Shown here: in pieces, positions 5,311-6,071 of the stretch | Layout: each line of letters opens with the position of its first letter | How positions within the stretch are numbered: position 1 is the stretch's first letter | Source of the DNA: Candidatus Omnitrophota bacterium | Lineage (GTDB): Bacteria > Omnitrophota > Gorgyraeia > Gygaellales > Profunditerraquicolaceae | DNA: 6,071 nucleotides | Assembly (NCBI GenBank): GCA_028717985.1 | Contig: JAQUMS010000089.1 | Span: forward strand, 1 to 6,071 | Reading direction: 5' to 3' | The notes under the pieces: generated by a model | What the model was told of the DNA's origin: nothing | Databases searched by the model: none | What the model saw: the letters and a program-made list of their open reading frames with translations, nothing else | Position numbers and translations under genes: made by a program

Positions 5311-5338
5311 ATTATATAGCAACACCAGTTTTATGCAA
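5311..5338 (-). promoter_or_regulatory. Probable promoter at the right edge of the array, pointing through it
   Basis: On the minus strand TTGCAT (5338-5333), a 16-base spacer and TATAAT (5316-5311) form a good sigma70-type promoter. A TGC immediately precedes an overlapping TATATA, giving an extended -10 alternative. It lies between the hydrolase stop (5352) and the array. Transcription would start near 5304 and reach the small membrane gene after about 587 bases of repeats. A 5-bp inverted repeat, CAGTT/AACTG (5326-5341), overlaps the -35 and could be an operator. Confidence 0.6.
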
Positions 5339-5351
5339 CTGTAAAATTAAC

Positions 5352-6011
5352 CTATTCTCCCCATTCTTCCGTAAGCCACGCGGCCGCTTCCATATATGAC
5401 GATTCCGGCGCTATCGTATGCCCATCTGGAAATTCTATCCATTTCGTCTTCCATCCGAGGCTTGTAAGCAGTTGCCGGTCCCGTTTCATCTCATCGTATC
5501 TGAAATCAGCTGGACTTGCAAGAAAAACGACGCGTTTATTTTTCGGGTATTCCGCTTTCCTCTGTATATATATATCATCAATCTTACCTGTATTGGCAAC
5601 AACCGTAGAAATAATATCAGGATACATAAATGACAATGAGTGAGAAAACATAGCACCGCCGGAAAAACCCGAAGCGGCGACCCGTGTCTTATCAACAGGA
5701 AATTGTTCCGGGAGCTTTCGCACAACCTCAACAAGCTCGGTTATAATAGGAGCAGTATCCTGATTATTCCGGAATTGTTTTGAAGCCAGAACAAACCATG
5801 CGTACCTATCCGCAACCGGCTGCCATGTCGTAATCATGCCGGAAGCATCCCCTCCCGGAGAAAACACAAGAATAAGCGGGCGTGGATCCGGTTGAGAATA
5901 TCCTTCAGGGACATATACGATATACTGCTCCTGATCAACGGTACGGCACTCGACGGGAACAAACGGACATAGGCAAAAAATAACGAAGGCACTAAGTATA
6001 ATTCTTACCAT
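5352..6011 (-). CDS. Secreted alpha/beta hydrolase, esterase or PHB-depolymerase-like
   Basis: Predicted exported serine hydrolase of the alpha/beta-hydrolase fold, 219 residues from ATG 6011. An N-terminal signal peptide is visible (MVR, then hydrophobic IILSAFVIFCLCPF to about residue 18); PVEC at 19-22 is not a convincing lipobox. Strand and oxyanion region PLILVFSPGGDASG at 45-58; nucleophile elbow GFSGG with Ser117; probable acid Asp169 (SPADFRYDE); His198 in DGHTIAP. All three catalytic residues are in the normal order. It is compact, with no lid, linker or substrate-binding domain, and resembles the small esterase/polyhydroxyalkanoate-depolymerase-like group (LpqC-type), but the substrate cannot be named. 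Start: GGAG at 6020-6017 lies five bases before ATG; an upstream in-frame TTG (6035) has no such site. It is transcribed toward the repeat array; no terminator was seen after its stop. Confidence 0.88.
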   Translation of the reverse strand: MVRIILSAFVIFCLCPFVPVECRTVDQEQYIVYVPEGYSQPDPRPLILVFSPGGDASGMITTWQPVADRYAWFVLASKQFRNNQDTAPIITELVEVVRKLPEQFPVDKTRVAASGFSGGAMFSHSLSFMYPDIISTVVANTGKIDDIYIQRKAEYPKNKRVVFLASPADFRYDEMKRDRQLLTSLGWKTKWIEFPDGHTIAPESSYMEAAAWLTEEWGE

Positions 6012-6060
6012 AGTTTCTCCAATCCAGTATATCAATTTTCTTATTCTTAAAAAACCGGGG

Positions 6061-6066
6061 ATTATA
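6061..6066 (-). promoter_or_regulatory. Possible -10 box of the hydrolase gene
   Basis: A perfect TATAAT lies on the minus strand about 50 bases before the ATG, which would give a leader of about 43 bases. Its -35 box would fall outside the window. A second candidate, TGATATACT (about 6034-6026), has an extended -10 form, but transcription from it would start inside the ribosome-binding site. Weak support only. Confidence 0.3.
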
Positions 6067-6071
6067 TTTTA

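Overview
The window looks like bacterial chromosome of moderate, slightly AT-rich composition, probably from a Gram-negative or another poorly sampled lineage. A periplasmic-type sensor on a chemoreceptor, an HD-GYP protein and a secreted hydrolase fit a free-living, motile bacterium. Nothing in the sequence fixes the phylum. There are no phage, plasmid, IS or CRISPR genes.

Left part (1-4283): a divergent signalling pair. A full-length methyl-accepting chemotaxis protein (double Cache sensor, HAMP, signalling hairpin) lies on the minus strand. A membrane-bound HAMP-GAF-HD-GYP protein, a predicted cyclic-di-GMP phosphodiesterase, lies on the plus strand. They are separated by about 525 bp of AT-rich, apparently non-coding DNA that carries a promoter for each gene and a 10-bp perfect palindrome just upstream of the chemoreceptor promoter. 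The pair suggests coupling of motility and c-di-GMP turnover, but only position supports this.

Right part (4322-6071), all minus strand: a secreted alpha/beta hydrolase, then about 630 bp without a credible gene, then a 131-residue protein made of two membrane helices and a HAMP-like domain with no output domain.

The gap between those two genes is the most unusual part of the window. It holds a tandem array (about 4720-5275) of four complete units and one partial unit, each 101-145 bp. Each unit folds as two consecutive stem modules. Module 1 is closed by a conserved TTAATGA/GAATTAA pair and encloses one or two variable hairpins. Module 2 is an outer stem of CTCC/GGAG type enclosing an inner 8-9 bp hairpin. 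Stems change between units with pairing kept, so the fold rather than the sequence seems conserved. A good sigma70-type promoter lies at the far edge of the array and points through it. In the unit nearest the small membrane gene, the repeat edge carries three extra bases that make a strong Shine-Dalgarno sequence. The array may therefore be the roughly 590-nt structured leader of that gene, a tandem non-coding RNA, or a dispersed palindromic repeat family (MITE/REP-like) that has been recruited as a leader. The sequence alone cannot decide among these.
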